Shown here: positions 13,110 to 27,100 of the stretch, piece by piece | Numbering within the stretch: position 1 is the stretch's first letter | Layout: the number at the start of each line of letters is the position of its first letter | DNA from: Lentinula raphanica | Lineage: Eukaryota; Basidiomycota; Agaricomycetes; Agaricales; Omphalotaceae | Length of the DNA stretch: 64,000 bases | NCBI GenBank assembly: GCA_027919835.1 | Contig: JANVFP010000044.1 | Location: 283,003-347,002 of the forward strand | Direction: 5' to 3' | Translations under genes and position numbers: made by a program | Notes under the pieces: generated by a model | What the model saw: the letters and a program-made list of their open reading frames with translations, nothing else | What the model was told of the DNA's origin: nothing | Databases searched by the model: none

Positions 13110-15146
13110 ATGTCCCAATACGGTCTTCGTGAAGAGCCTGCGGATGTTATCGTCGCAGACAACGACGAGATCCTGCGGAATCTCAACGCCAATGTGATCT
13201 CCAATGCCGCAAAGGCTGACGAGGTCGAACACAAGATGACTCTTCGTGAGGCGTTCAGGACCCACAAGAAAGCCATCTTTTGGTCTATGGCACTTTCTGG
13301 TGCCTTGATCATGGAGGGATACGATGTTGTTGTCATCGGTTCTTTCTACGGACAACGTATGTTTAGTTGGCTTCATAACTTCGACATCTGACTATATACT
13401 GAGTCCTCAGCGAACTTCACGAAGCGTTTTGGTATCGTTGCTCCTGGCACAGCGACTGGCTATGCCATTCCAGCGTCATGGCAAAGCGGTTTGAGTAACG
13501 GTAGTTCTGCAGGTGGCATCATTGGTCTTATGGTACGTTGAATCGATTCATTAACGCGTAGACTGCACTCATTTTGTTGTAGATCAATGGTTGGGCAGCG
13601 GATCGTTTCGGTCCCAAGATTGTAATGATGACTTCTATCGTTGCACTCAGTATGCGCGCGCTTTTTCTTGCGTCCTTTCCCTGAGTCTGAACCTTTCATT
13701 GTCTAGCCTGTTTCATCTTCATTCCGGTCTTCGCACAATCCCTCACGACTCTCGTTATTGGTGAAGTACTTTGCGGGATACCCTGGGGTGTTTTCCAGAC
13801 CCTCACCACGGCCTACGCATCTGAGGTTTGCCCCATTCAGCTCCGAGGATATCTCACTGCATATGTTAATCTTTGCTGGGGTGTTGGTATCTTGCTTTCT
13901 TCGGGTGTTGTTACTGCTACGCTCAACATTGACTCGGATTGGAGTGAGCAGTACTTTCATAATCGCCGTTAACGCAGAGGTTCATCGTTCTTCCCTTCAG
14001 GTTGGCGTTTGCCTTTCGTCGTCCAATGGGTCTGGGTCATTCCATTATTCCTGATCGTCTATTTCTGTCCTCCCTCTCCTTGGTGGATGGTTCGCCACGG
14101 TCGACTCGCCGATGCAGAGCGTTCAGTTCGACGGCTCACAAACGAAGAGTATGTTTCGGACGAGGACGTCAAGAACACAGTCGCAATGATGGTTCACACT
14201 AATGAGCTCGAGAGGCAAGCCCAAGCTGGTACCACGTACATTGAATGTTTCACCAAGACTGACCGCCGCCGTACGGAAATCGTTATGATGACCTTCGCGA
14301 TGCAACTGTTATCTGGGGAGAACCTCATCGGACAAGGTGTTCAGTTCTTGCAGTCTGCTGGTGTTGGGACCCAGCTTTCGTTCGACTTGAACATGGTACT
14401 CAACTCTATGTTCATCATTGGAACCATCGTTTCATGGGGATGTAAGTCGGATCTTTGCGCACATGTAGTAACCTTACTGAAATGTTTCCTCCAGTGTTGA
14501 CTTTGTTCGGTCGTAGGACGTTATACACAGCTGGTATGGCTTGCATGGCTGTCGTACTCTTCGTCATCGGTGGCTTGGGCTTCATCAGTTCTAATAACGC
14601 CACAATGACTGTTGGCGGTCTTCTCATCGCCCTCAACTTCATCTACAACTGTACCCTCGGACCTCTCTGTTACACCATCATCGGCGAGGTTTCGTCTACT
14701 CGACTCCGTCAAAAGTCCATCGCGCTCTCGCGTATCGCCTACCAGATTATGAATATTGTCTGTGGAATCATCGTTCCCCGAATGATCAATACAACTGCTT
14801 GGAACTGGGGTGCAAAGTCGGGACTTTTCTGGGGTGGTAGTGCTCTTCTGTCGACTTTGTATTGTTTCCTCAGATTGCCAGAGACCAAGTGCGTTTTTGG
14901 ACAATGTTTAAGTTCCCTTGCAACTCACAGGTCAATCTTTTACAGAAACCGCAGTTACGGTGAACTCGACTTACTCTTCGAAAACAAGGTTCCTGCGTGG
15001 CGCTTCAAGTCCGCAAAGGTCGACCGTGAGTCTCATGTCTAACTTCCTCTCGAGCTCGCGACTGATCATTGTTTCTAGAATTTGCTATCCAACACGGTGC
15101 TAGCGAAAAGGGTAGCTCCAAGGAAGATGTCAAGCATCTTGACTGA
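13110..15146 (+). CDS. MFS sugar transporter, alpha-glucoside/maltose permease type
   Basis: Proton-coupled sugar importer of the plasma membrane. The start at 13110 (MSQYGLREEPADVIVADNDE) opens a long hydrophilic N-terminus, then TLREAFRTHKKAIFWSMALS and the first membrane segment ending GYDVVVIGSFYGQ. Short introns follow. Sugar-porter landmarks are GWAADRFGPKIVMM (loop 2-3), GEVLCGIPWGVFQTLTTAYA with EVCPIQLRGYLTAYVN, PPSPWWMVRHGRLADAE (the PESPRWL position), GQGVQFLQSAG, LFGRRTLYTAGM, and the end LPETK joined to NRSYGELDLLFENKVPAWRF. The PETK-x(2)-YGELD-x-LFE ending is typical of fungal alpha-glucoside permeases. The last exon codes for EFAIQHGASEKG and stops at TGA 15144-15146. About 540 residues are predicted, a normal length. 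Confidence 0.92.
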
Positions 15147-15427
15147 TTACGAGGCTTTCTTTTCCCAATCCTTACGATTTACGGGCAATTTATATAATGG
15201 GTGTACATATCTTACCATCTTGGTTAACGTCTCTAACTCACAATGTACTGTATCTATGTACTTAACGAAAACAAAATCACATTGTCGTGTTGCATTTGGG
15301 AAGGAGAATCTCAGAGTGATTAACCGACTTTCGTAAATCTCCGCTTCTTGTTTACTGCACCACTCGATGTAGAGGGCTGTTGGATCTAAAGATGTATTGC
15401 ATCGGAGAATAGACACGACGCGGAATA

Positions 15428-16774
15428 TCAGCTCGATGTACGGGTAAGTATATACCCATGTACTGTCGCCCTTACTTCCTCCTCTCCAGGATCCTCGGGA
15501 AACATTGGAACGAATTTTTGAGTTACGACCTTGACGTTGACAGATCGTTGGATCAGAGAGATGAACGAACACTGGAACTGGTCGGCGCTTACCTTCCTAC
15601 AGTCCCAGCCTTCCTCTCGTGCCTTTTCAAAAAACTCCATATCACGATGGGCAAGATGGGGTCGGTGGTGTGTATAGAACACAAGGACGGATGATTTGTG
15701 GGGAAGCGGTTGATGTGGATGACTATCTGCAGCGAGGGTGGTCGCTTCATCGGAGGTGTCGGATTGAAGAGGTGTTTGATCGGGTTGAAGGGCGAGACGG
15801 CAGGTTTTGAGGAGTGCATCGTGCTAGAGGATCAGTTCGTCAGAACGGAGAGAACATGAGAAGGAATTCAAAAGAGAATGGATAATATCGTTCACATAGG
15901 CACTTGACGGTGAAAGACAGACGTGAAGACTAGGCGAATTACGATTGAACGAATCGGAAAGCTCACCTGAGAATGATTGAAGATTAAATCCGATAAGATG
16001 ATCAAGTCGAACTTTCTGTCTTCGCCTTGGTGTTGCAGCGATTTGAACAGATTATGCGTAGGTTGGCCCCATATATAACCCTAAAACGACACGAGAGTTT
16101 CGCGGACATATTCAGCAAAGTATGTTAGGATTTCATCACATCGAAGTCAGACCTGCACGGAGACTTTATCTTTCTTGTCATCGCCCACGTTTTCCCGGAC
16201 GTTAAATTCGATATTTTTGACAAGGTCCGGATCCGGATAGTCCGTTATGACAACCTAGTCTTCGAGTTCGAGTCAGTTATTGAATCAGAAGAATCGCATA
16301 TCGATCGCTCTCGCACCTTCAACGCGTTACATGATTCAACAGCAACCAGACTTGGTAAAGCTCCTCCAGCTCCTAACTCCAAGACGTTCCTATTGTGACA
16401 GAGAGCTTGGTTTTGTTCAAGATATGAGGCGACAGCTAGTGCAGAGTTCCACCTGAGAACATAAAAGCTATAGTGTAAGGGCAACCGAATGTTTGGCGAT
16501 ATAGGTCGAAGGCCTCACAGATGGTGGCCCCAGAGAGGATGCGAGCCTACGAGCCGGATTCTGAACTCTTTTCGCGAGCCTTGGTAGGTACTGAAGGTAG
16601 CTTGCGGGGATGGAGGCCGAGGAGCTTCCTGTGTTGAATTTTAGCGAACATTCTTAGAGGTCGGGTTCGATAACGTACCGTAAATATCGTATCAAGACCG
16701 AGTTCAGCTTCTTCCGTAGTTGACTCATCTGTTTGCTCTTGCTGGCGTATATTGGAATCGTGATCGTTGAGCAT
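15428..16774 (-). CDS. EFM7: Protein N-terminal and lysine methyltransferase EFM7 (NNT1)
   Basis: SAM-dependent class I methyltransferase of the EFM7/NNT1 family, which in yeast methylates the N-terminal glycine and a lysine of translation elongation factor 1A. Read on the minus strand from MLNDHDSNIRQQ (start chosen at 16774; an upstream in-frame ATG at 16822 is possible). Splicing joins ELGLDTIFT to EAPRPPSPQATF. The family hallmark GSHPLWGHHLW is formed across an intron whose donor lies inside a CTGTGAGG that would otherwise be a stop. Next come NVLELGAGGALPSL (SAM motif I), VVITDYPDPDL, GYIWGQPTH and DLIILSDLIFNHSQ. The end is VLVFYTHHRPHLAHRDMEFF, EKAREEGW and FPEDPGEEEVRATVHGY. All core motifs are present. 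It converges with the sugar transporter, with ends 281 bases apart. Confidence 0.9.
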
Positions 16775-18967
16775 GTCGTCGGATGAGAGAGGATGAGAGT
16801 AAAGCGGAAAACAGAAAAGCAATTAGACGCTGGAATAGGCGCCTACGGCTTCGATAAGTACATTTTTAGGCACCGTGCAGCAGCAGCAGTGCGTCCAGAT
16901 CGTGAATCACTCCAGAGGACGCGAAAACTACTGCTCTACTCCTCTTCGTACCGCCGGTGCAGAGATGACAGCTATATCAGACGACAGCGGGATCCACTTA
17001 CAACTGGGAACAATCTAAGATCTAAGACCTAAAGACTATAACATCTTCGGTTTTCGGAGGTTCATTGACATGCTATTCGCAGCTCGAGCCTAGTCTAGTC
17101 AAAGAAGATCGACACCTAGCCTGGTTTCGATTCTAAGAACGCTGCAACATAAGATGAATGCCTCGGGTCTCTCATGTCAAGAATTCACTAGAGTTCTTTC
17201 ATCGCTTTCGATAAGGTCGATTAGGTTCAAGGTAGAATACTCCATACGAGCAATAGATCTATGGCTGCATCTCCACCGAACGGATAACCATCCGCGCGCG
17301 CGTCCGGGGGCGTATGTATCGTGGTAGTACGAGCTTCACTTGGGTTTCCTCGCACATGCGAACTCAGGTGTCATTGTGAGCAAGACTTTTCCTGTGATCA
17401 AGTGAAGACATCTCCCGCTCGAACACTTTGAAGCTAACTTTGTTAACCTACTTGATTCGATTTACTCTCACCATCATGCACCCATTTCGAAAGTCAAGGA
17501 TTGAAATGAAGGTTTGATAGCTGAGTAATTTCTCTATAACATGAGGCTATGAGTAGTACTGTCATAGTAGAAACACAAACCTTACGCCGTGACTAGTTTT
17601 CAGATCTGAACAATCGATGTAGTCCGTATATGGTCTCGTTCGTTCCTGCGATAATTCAGTACATCGCTGAAAAGAAGTTCATCCATTCATTGGGATAATT
17701 GAGCGTGGAATGACTTGTGAAAGCTGTGCCATTGAGGGAAAAGAAGACTTTTTGATCATCGAACGTTGGAGTATATCATATGCAATGGTAACAACCGCAG
17801 GTAAATAGAAGGCACTCACTGTAGCATACTGTAGTCAATCCCATACGACAATGTTTGTGTCCGGGAACGTTTCCTGTGCACGCAGTGACGCACTGACAGC
17901 TGTAGCACCTATAGTGTACTAGCGATCATTGTCTCTTCCCGGTAGCTCAATGAGCTGGCAAGCAAGTCTTGGCAGACTCAATGGCTAGGTACATAGTCGC
18001 ACATGGCAGGGTATTATTGAAAACCTTGAGTACTACATTAGTAAACGTTTCCGAGGTGAGACTGATGTTGACACGTATCTGGCCTGTAAGTATGGGTTGC
18101 GAGACAGCCTGGGACTTGAGAGGAAGCACCATGTAGCAGGGAAGGATACGTTTGTCGGCAGAGACACTGAAAATCCCTGAGATCGTAGTGAGCATGTGCA
18201 GAAAACGGAATCAAAACGCAGCATTCGAGTTTGAATTTGAAGGGAATGACATCATCCAAGCCAATCGGTTGACTCGAGCGTGGACGTAGCGACATCACTG
18301 GACGTATTCAAAACAGTATTTTGACAAAGAGACCCGGAGAACGAAGAGCAGGAGAGTCGTTAGGATGTAAGAAACCGGGACAGTCGACGAATGCGAGCAT
18401 GTCTTATATGCAAGACGTAGAGCAGAGTAGCTGTGGAGAGTCGTCAATTTCGAATACAGATAGGTTAGCCATGTGCAAAATAGTACCCAAAGTTCAGGGG
18501 TCAGAGACTCAGGTCCAGCAGGGTCCAGTGTCAAACTATGTCTAGAGCTCATATCGAAGGTAGAGATACAAATTTGAAGCCGCCAATCTATTCGAGAAAA
18601 GACAACCTGCTTGACTTGCAGACTTGAAGGAATCGGAAGGGGGGGGGCGTAAACGTTGCAAGTTGGTATTAGTACCAGCGAAACAATGATTGTTCCTTGT
18701 TGAGAAGAAGAGATTTACATTGTAGAGGGGAAGACGTATGATGTTGATTGGACGATAAGAGGAGTTGAATGTGTGAAATTTTGAACCTGATTCGGCGGCG
18801 GCACTCCTGTTCGGGACGATAAGAAATGATCGGCCTTTTCCGATGGCCAAGAGTTTCATTTCTCCTCATGGAATTTAGTTTGGATGTAAAATCTATAACT
18901 ACGACAAGTCTTCCCGCTTTTTCCTCTTCTTTCCTTGCGCCCTTTTTTCTCTCATCGTTCGTACAAG
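16775..18967. other. Intergenic, nothing recognised
   Basis: About 2.2 kb between EFM7 and the ammonium transporter. A run of nine G lies near 18640. Short minus-strand open frames at 17947-18552 show no domain or credible splicing. It probably contains the ammonium transporter promoter and possibly an unrecognised transcript. Confidence 0.35.
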
Positions 18968-20924
18968 ATGGTCAATATCACGTACGATGCATGCAAGTTT
19001 TCCTTCTCGCTCTTCTCCGACTCAATCTAATACCTACGTCTTCTAGCGGGGAGTATTGTCTACACCGACGATTCAGGAACGCAGACGGTTTATCAGAATG
19101 GAGACATTGCTTGGACTCTTGCTGGGACCGCGCTCGTCTTCATCATGATTCCTGGTCTTGGATACTTCTATTCCGGCCTGCTTAGACGAAAAAACGCTCT
19201 ATCGATGATCTATATGAGTGTCATGACTCTCGCTGTCGTTTCCTTCCAGGTGCGTCGACACTCTCATATCGACCATCCATCGTGCTCACTCGTTCGTAGT
19301 GGTTCTTCTGGGGCTTCTCGTTGGCGTTCAGTGAGACTGGCAGCGCATTCATCGGAGACTTGAGTAATCATTCAACGCTTCAAGCAGCGACACCCTGTAT
19401 TGACGCGTCTCTTTCCACAGAATACTTTGGTATGAAAGGCGTTGCGGGAGATCCATCCATAGGCTCTGCTCGAATCCCTTCCCTCGTTTTCGCCGTCTAC
19501 CAGCTCATGTTCGCTGCTATAACGTGCGTTGCCACGTAAGTTTTGTTCAGGGTAGATCCTTAATCATCCATTTCTTCCAGTCCTATGCTCGCTCTCGGAG
19601 CCGTTTCAGAGCGTGGTCGGTTAGGTCCCTGTATCGCCTTCGTCTTCATCTGGTCAACCCTCGTTTACGACCCCATCGCGTGCTGGACTTGGAATTCAAA
19701 TGGTAAATTTCATCCGTTCTTCCACAGGATTTTAACCGATCGTGTACACAGGGTGGAGTTTCGTTCTCGGTGGACTTGACTTTGCTGGTGGCTCTCCCGT
19801 CCATATCTCTTCCGGATCGGCGGCTTTGGCGATTTCCATCTACCTTGGAAAACGTCGCGGGTATGGAACTGAGCGTTTGGCTTACAAGCCTCATAACACT
19901 TCATACGTGATCCTCGGCACTGCATTGCTATGGTTTGGATGGTTTGGATTCAATGGCGGATCTGCTCTCAGCGGTACTTCTGACGCGAGCTTATTGCAAA
20001 GAATATCAACTGATCAGTTCTCCATGTGCACACAGCAAATCTTCGCGCTGCCATGGCATGCACGGTTACCAACTTGGCTGCAAGTGTTGGCGGATTGACC
20101 TGGATGCTCTGGGTATGCTATTCCTGTACTATGTCTGGAATGTCACCCACAATGGCTCACATGTGCGATATTTATATTTCCAGGACTACCGGATCGAACG
20201 CAAGTGGTCCGCTGTCGGCTTTTGCAGTGGTGCCATCGCCGGTTTGGTAGCTATCACTCCCGGTTCTGGATTCGTTGGTGCTCGTAAGTACCATCTGTTC
20301 TTCGATCAATGGTCGCATCATTGATGCCCGCTCCCTAAACAGCTGCTGCGGTGCTCTTCGGGTTCATGGCCGGTACCGTTTGCAACTTTGCCACCCAACT
20401 CAAGTTCGTGTTTGGATACGATGATACTCTTGATGTACGCAAGCATTGCCAGACGATCTGGCGTTTACTAACCTGCTTTCATACTGTAGATCTTTGCCTC
20501 TCATGCGGTCGGTGGTGTTGTCGGAAACGTGCTCACAGGTCTCTTCGCCCAAGCGTCCGTAGCTGGTTTTGACGGAATCACCGAGATCCCTGGGGGATGG
20601 CTGGACCACAATTATATCCAGTTGGGCTACCAACTCGCTGACTCTGTCGCTGCACTCTCCTACTCCTTCACAATGACCACCGTCATCCTATGGATCATGC
20701 ACTTCATTCCATTCTTGAGGATGCGCGGTACGGAAGAAGCAGAGATCATGGGTCTAGACGAGTATGATATGGGCGAGTTTGCGTATGATTACGTTGGATT
20801 GGAACAGGAGATCGGACATGAGATTGAGACGAAAGTGAAGGAGGGAATGACAACCGGCGGTAGGGAACCACATCATGAACATCATCATCATGTAGACGAG
20901 AATAGTTTGGAGAAGGGCCAGTGA
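18968..20924 (+). CDS. Ammonium transporter, AMT/MEP family
   Basis: Trimeric plasma-membrane ammonium channel/transporter. The first exon (MVNITYDA, from 18968) is spliced to [20 protein letters not shown] and the first membrane segments ([20 protein letters not shown], the AMT start signature). Further exons give [30 protein letters not shown], then the family signature [13 protein letters not shown] with the first pore histidine. Next is [17 protein letters not shown]. The second pore histidine is in [20 protein letters not shown], which contains the twin-His partner. Eight or so short introns interrupt the gene. The cytosolic C-terminal tail starts after [20 protein letters not shown] and ends in a His/Glu-rich stretch before ENSLEKGQ and the stop at 20922-20924. 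All pore residues I can see are intact. Expression is probably nitrogen-controlled by family precedent, but I saw no clear GATA cluster. Confidence 0.94.
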
Positions 20925-23900
20925 GGTTGGGTCGTGCGTTCAGGTCATGGGTATCCCGGTAGGCGCAGACTATTTTACACCCTTTTACTTTCAATGCCTC
21001 TGTTGTCGTGCTCGTCTATCTTATAGTGTTGCCAAACCAGGCATTTACATAGTTTCTTAAGATTTCCTTTGTTGATACGATATCAAAAATCATATTCTCA
21101 TCTTTCTGCAAGACTTCAGCGAATGGCATTACTTAGTCCGAGAGGAAGAGTGTTCGTTACCAGTCGTTACCCCTAACCCTCACTTGGGGGCCACATGATC
21201 AGATCACTGGTGACCAACGCGCTCTTTCAACCAAACCACTCATCCGATGACCTCGTACTCTGCGTTCAGCACAATCGCTGGCCCACGTATCTTCATTGCA
21301 TTCTCATGTGCTCAAATCAGACAAATTATTAATGGTTTGGCCGCTGCCAGACCATAACCCATTCGACCGTGCAAAAAACCCTAGGAGTGTTTGACAACAT
21401 GAACCTGACGGAGGAGGAAGAGGGAGATAGCCGTGACTTTATGCTCAAATTCGCCGACGCCCAGACTTCATACTCGACTCCTCCAAACGCAATACTACTG
21501 TTGACAACAAAGCAAAAAGTTGGCTTCTAGGGTGGTTATTATGCGTTGGCATGCTCGACCACTCACCATCTGTTAAAGAGGTCATCCAACATGCTCATAT
21601 TCTCCCGGACAACGCTACCAAACCTAACGATCCTGCTGTGAGCATTATTCGCCTTCTGATATTACCTGATATTCAACCAATATGCCAGATCAACTTTGAC
21701 GAATTTTCGTTTGGGATGCAGTATCATTCCTTCAAGTGGTATCCATAGCCGACTTTTTCTGATGCTGAGTGAGTTTTGGTGCACGCCAAATTTGTGTTAT
21801 CGGTGGATTTCAGTTCGGTCAGTTCTACTCTCCGCTATGATCTCGATGATAATCTAACTGTCCTTCCCTGCCTTGATCTCCTTACAATATGAAGATTTAC
21901 TTACGATGTGTATATTCTGCCTGAATTGCCTGAGGAACGGAAGATCTCTGGGCACAAATGCAAGCAGGAGATCTTTTCAGTGAATTTTGAGAATCCTTTA
22001 CTTTTCTCTGTATGGGATTACTGAATCCACTCCTTCAGAAAGACGGCAGTCTTTACAGCTGCTTTGTCGTCCCGCACCCCTTTGTTCTGGAACCCGGTGC
22101 CACCGTATTCAACCAGGAGATTCTCATACACCTGTTTTTTCATGTATCCTCTTGAATGTCTTTCGCACTCTCTGCGTCTGGCAAAACCAAAAACCATATC
22201 TTCCAATATACAATGCTCCTGAATCATTGTGTCCCAATGCGAACCTGCTGCTCACTGCTATCCAACGTCTACCTCACGTACATATCTACGCTACCGAAAT
22301 TGTGTGTGAAATAAACAAAAAATACGGAACTATACCTCTTGTCGAGCGACTGTATGAAAGTAACGAAGGGAAAAAGGGGCAGAATCACTGGAGGGATATA
22401 CTAGGTGAGTTGACTTTTGCAATTGTCGCGCTACAGTGTACAAATCTGTTATTGTGTGACAGACTCGAGCCCACATCTGAAGGTCATCAGGAAAAATACT
22501 TAACACGTGTATTCACAATATTGAAGCCAGCGAAAGAGAAGACCTAGAAGAGGTGGTCTTGTATTTGGCAATGTCTTCACAAATGTTAACTTGCCTTGGT
22601 CTTGATGCCTTTTGTGCAACTTCGAATGCAAAATCTTCAAACCTGACCTTCAAAATCTCAGAACTGCTTTCCATGGCGCAGTTTTTTCGCAGTAATCCTC
22701 AAAAAATATGTCATTCCATCAAGTACTTACATGCCCGCCGGCAATACCGTATCTGCCGGTCTCTGCTCCCCCCAAACTCAAAACCTCAGCATCTTCCCAA
22801 CCACCTCATCAATCCTCCCCGGATTTTTTTTCCTGAGTAGCTAGAACATTATACTAGAGGATGCTGACATAACCATCCTCCCCCGACCTCCCCATCTCCC
22901 GCTATGAATTTTTTGAGAATTTCCAAAAGGTTTTCCGCATATCGCCAGCATCTTCCGAAATACTGCCCCTATCGCGTGTCTCGCCTAACCAAAAACTACG
23001 TCATGCATACGTCTTCCTTCGTCCCAACGTTTACGTCGGTACATCGAGTGCATCGTCCGCAACGAGCGCGTCATCCATTTCCCTCCTATTAGTGGCGTCC
23101 ACTGCAGACCTCAACTACTCCGCGTCCAATCCTCACACGATAACGAGCAGCCAGCAGCTACATGACGTCACGTTCATATCGATATCGTTAGTTCCCACGC
23201 GCTGTCCTACTCTGAACAACCAACCACAAAGCGGACCTCTCTTTCAATCTCTGCCCACCAGCTGCATCCACGCGTGTCCCTCTCGCTCTATCCGTCGCGT
23301 TCACATCGTATGCGACCCCTCCCACCAACTCCAGATTCCACTGAATCCCCTACTCGCTACACCACGCCATCCCCTACTCGCTACACCACGCCATCCCCCT
23401 CTACCCATTCACACATCCCCACTCCTCAAAACTCGTCACGTACGCTACCTTTTCTTGTATCAAAATCAAATCGCTTGACCCCTTCCCCGCAGCGCATTTA
23501 CAATGGCTCCGATCATTAACCAACCTCGCCCCAGGGCCTGCCATTCCCGCGACAACAGTAAACCACCCTGTGCTACTCCAATGTACGCGGTCACCCCATA
23601 CACACGTCCCCAACCAACCCTTCGGGAATAACCCCACATAACCCACTTCTCCAGCCATAACCTCATTGTCCTCAGTCATCCACTCGCCAGAGGCCGGGGT
23701 TATGAAGGGTGAGGGGTGAGCGCAGCGAACCCCGAGCCCCTTCGTCTATCCCGTCTCATAGGTCTCTTCCACGCCTGACACCTCGTACACCTCACATACC
23801 TTGTAGACTATAATTCCCGCTCAGCTCACCTCAATCATTATACATTCCTCACGTACCTGACCGCCTCTTTCCCTTTACTAGCTGTTGAACTGTATCTGTA

Positions 23901-24125
23901 TACAATGCAATATAATACCCTATCAACACCTCTTTATCTTCCCCGATGAAACCCCACTGCCACTCCCTAATACTAACACCGATCCATCGCCGCACCACAT
24001 GACGTCGTTCACGACGTGTGCTAACAATTTGGCCGAAAACCAGGTCAAATTGTTACCACCGATTCCCGCTCACAGGCTGTACCTGTTCACGCCAAGACGC
24101 CACCATTATCCCATTGCCAATTCCA
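20925..24125. other. 3.2 kb without a recognisable gene; edge of the accessory region
   Basis: From here rightwards the metabolic genes stop. A few open frames occur (about 21395-21745, 21987-22547 and 22553-22840), the longest coding 186 residues, but they join poorly and show no domain I recognise. They look like remnants of a decayed gene. Codon-poor, C/CA-rich sequence follows at 22750-23700 upstream of the helicase gene. Near 23700 there is a G-rich stretch (gaagggtgaggggtgagcgc) loosely similar to one inside the telomere-like repeats at 47.3 kb. Confidence 0.35.
23351..23398. repeat. Two perfect 24-bp direct repeats
   Basis: Two back-to-back copies of a 24-base unit beginning tactcgctacaccacgccat. 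No open frame of interest crosses it. Probably a simple slippage repeat upstream of the YR-helicase gene. Confidence 0.7.
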
Positions 24126-27100
24126 ATGCCCCGCATGTACGCTCAACCTTTTGTTCAATCCAAAAGCTGAATCCCCTTACTAGACTTTGCAAACGCCCCG
24201 ACTGTCCTCTACCATTTTCAGGCACCAACCCTCAAGTCCACGAAAAGAATTATCATTCAGCCCGCCATACTATCACCCATGACGGTACATTCACACACGC
24301 GCTTGCATACTCACCCGTTCACTGGCTCTAATTAGGTCACAAAATGGTCGTCCAAAGACGGGAAGATGGCAAGCTTCCTTGTCCCTGTGGCTCAGAAGCC
24401 CATGCACGATACAACTTCCAAAAGTTCACCACCCTCAATCGCCAAGTTCCACACCCTGATTTCGATCTCTCACCTTATCCTGATGATTTGATAACCCACG
24501 AACCCTCCGTCAGAGCCGATCAGCCCCTTCCCCCCGATACACCGGTTCAACCCGTAAGTCCTCCCAGCCCCGCCAACCAGCCATCTGCAGGGACCTCTGG
24601 CGGACGCGTAAACGACATAGATATGGCCGACAGCGACCAAGGTTCGTAAACACCGCATTCACTGCCCACACCCCACTCACACATCTACAGATCCAAACGA
24701 TTCGCGAGACAGCGGCATCGCACACTATGGGGACCACGACCACCATACCCCTGTCGACCCTCTCACAAACTCATTACAATCGCCCCAAGACGTTCTCGCC
24801 TACCTTTCACGGTTCAACATCACCGTCGAACCCACATACTTGCTCACTATATGCACCGAATGTTGTACTCCCGTTTCTTATATCAACATGCGAAAACACC
24901 AATATCGCCAGCATTTTGCTAAAGCCTTTCTTCCCCAGGAGAACCGCCTTCCCTCTGCGGCCACCATTGAACACTTACTGGTCCGCCTTGGCGCCCACGA
25001 ACCGAAACCGATACCCGATGGCGGTATACCTTGTCCCCCCGGGATTAAAACGGTTCCGGGCTACAAATGCTCCATACCGCGTTGTCCTCAACCTGTATAC
25101 GGAGCCGAGCGCACCCTCCGCGCACATTGGCCTCGTTTCCACCCAATGCTATCCATCTCTGATAGGCAATGGACCGACGTCAGTTGTTTCCCTCTTGTCA
25201 CACAACGTAGCGAGAAGACGTACGTCGAAGTCTCTTCTCCATCTGAATCCGTCAACGCGCCCGACGCAATGAAGTACATACAAGCGTCCGCAGACATTTG
25301 TGATCTTCGCTCGCATACCCAAATATTCTCCGTCTCCACTAACGCCCGTCGCACAGCTGATACTGTAAAACTTTTGTAAAAAGTACCGATAAGTTATCGG
25401 GTACCTATTGCAAATAGTTGTGATAACCCGGAGGGGGTCCCGGAAATGGCCCCGGAGGGTGGTCATGCCTGTCACCACCTGTCACATATGGCTTATATTT
25501 ACTGTTTTGGGTAATTAATAATCATCCAGATATTAAATAAGCAGTACATTTTCAAAAAAAACTCGAAAATTCATAAAAATCTATAAAAAACCTAAAATGG
25601 CCTGATTAGGTCAGATCAGGGTATGTAAGCAAATGACCTCATATGATCAAAAATGATGTAGGACCAATGTAGGTACTAAAAATAGCCCAAAAAATTACTA
25701 AAAAGGCAAAAAAATATTTAGGGATGGTATAGAGCCTATTGCAGGTCCAGGCACATCAAAATTACTAAAAAAGGAAAAAATCAATCATGATCTCATCTTG
25801 TAGCAAAAAATCTGAAAAAAATCCTAAAAATAGTCAAAAAATTCAGGGGTGCCTTGTTGGCCCTGAAAATGCAAAATAAAAAAAAATACGCGACAAGTGT
25901 AAAAATTTTTATCACTCCAAATCATTCCAAATCCACTATACAGTCAGTATATATGATGTATATGCTATATTTAGCATCCTAGTACCTTTATTGGGCTAAA
26001 AATAGAACTTGATCTCATCTGATAGCAAAAAATCTGAAAAAATCATGAAAAATACTCAAAAAATTCAGGGGTGCCTCATTGGCCCTGAAAATGCAAAATA
26101 GAAAAATTTACACGACACAATTGAAAAACAACATCACTCCAAATCATACCAAATCCACTACACAGTCAGTATATATCATGTATATGCCATTTATAGCAAC
26201 CCTAGTACCCTCAATCACTTATATCACTCAAGAATCATACCAAACTGAATAATTTGGGGAGTAGATATATTGTACATGATATTTTTAGCACACCTAGTAC
26301 CCTTGATAACTTAGAACAATTTATATTACTCAATATGTTCAGTAGACTTAGCACTTATCACACCTAACACACTAAAACTCATAACAGTACTTATATGTAT
26401 TATACTTAACACAGTTGACAATGAAAATACTCAAAACAGTGTTATCAGTCACTATACTTAACACACTTAACAGTCAAAAAGTCGGAACAATGTTACTTGA
26501 TATACATAACACACTGATTGTTATACTATAACACACTCATAACAACGAGTTTTGGGCGCTTATGGGCGCTTATTTGGTGTTTTTGAGTCGAAATTCATTA
26601 ATAGCACACTCAATAATTTTTGTGTGGGCTCTATATTGTGTAAGGATGTTGTTCATATCATACTACACTTGATACAATCCGGAGAACTCAAGATTACAGC
26701 TTTTGGGACTGGCTATATTGTGAGCTTTTGTGAGATAACAGTGTTTTATGTAAATGTCAATGCATACACCCATGTTATGAAGTCAAACTGCTACTGGGTC
26801 ATGAGAAGAGTCATTCTACAACCTATTCTATGCTAATTCTATGTGATACAGCCAAGAGATCTGTAATGGGGGTCATTGAATATGACATCTATTGTTACAT
26901 GTAAGTGTAGACATCTATAGTGCACATGAAACATGTACATGTATATCACAGAGTCCAACAGTCATAGTGAGTATCTGAACCATGTCCAGACACTTCTAGT
27001 AGACTGTAGGAGTGATTCTTCATGAACCACCATCAGTATACTTGCATTACATGGACATATGCATTGACATTTATATAAAACACTGTTATATTTCAAAAGA

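Noticed and set aside
17947..18552. Minus-strand frames between EFM7 and the ammonium transporter
   Set aside because: Considered as a small secreted or hydrophobin-like protein, but the cysteine spacing does not fit and I found no convincing exon structure.
21987..22547. 186-codon frame as a real gene
   Set aside because: No recognisable domain, no initiation context I trust, and neighbouring frames break up quickly. It is mentioned only as a possible remnant.
26552..26836. Open frames inside the palindromic elements (also 39058-39392, 39531-39743, 38589-38774 and 40027-40212)
   Set aside because: The same short frames occur in mirrored positions in both arms and both copies, are AT-rich, and have no domain. 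They follow from the palindrome and do not encode a transposase.
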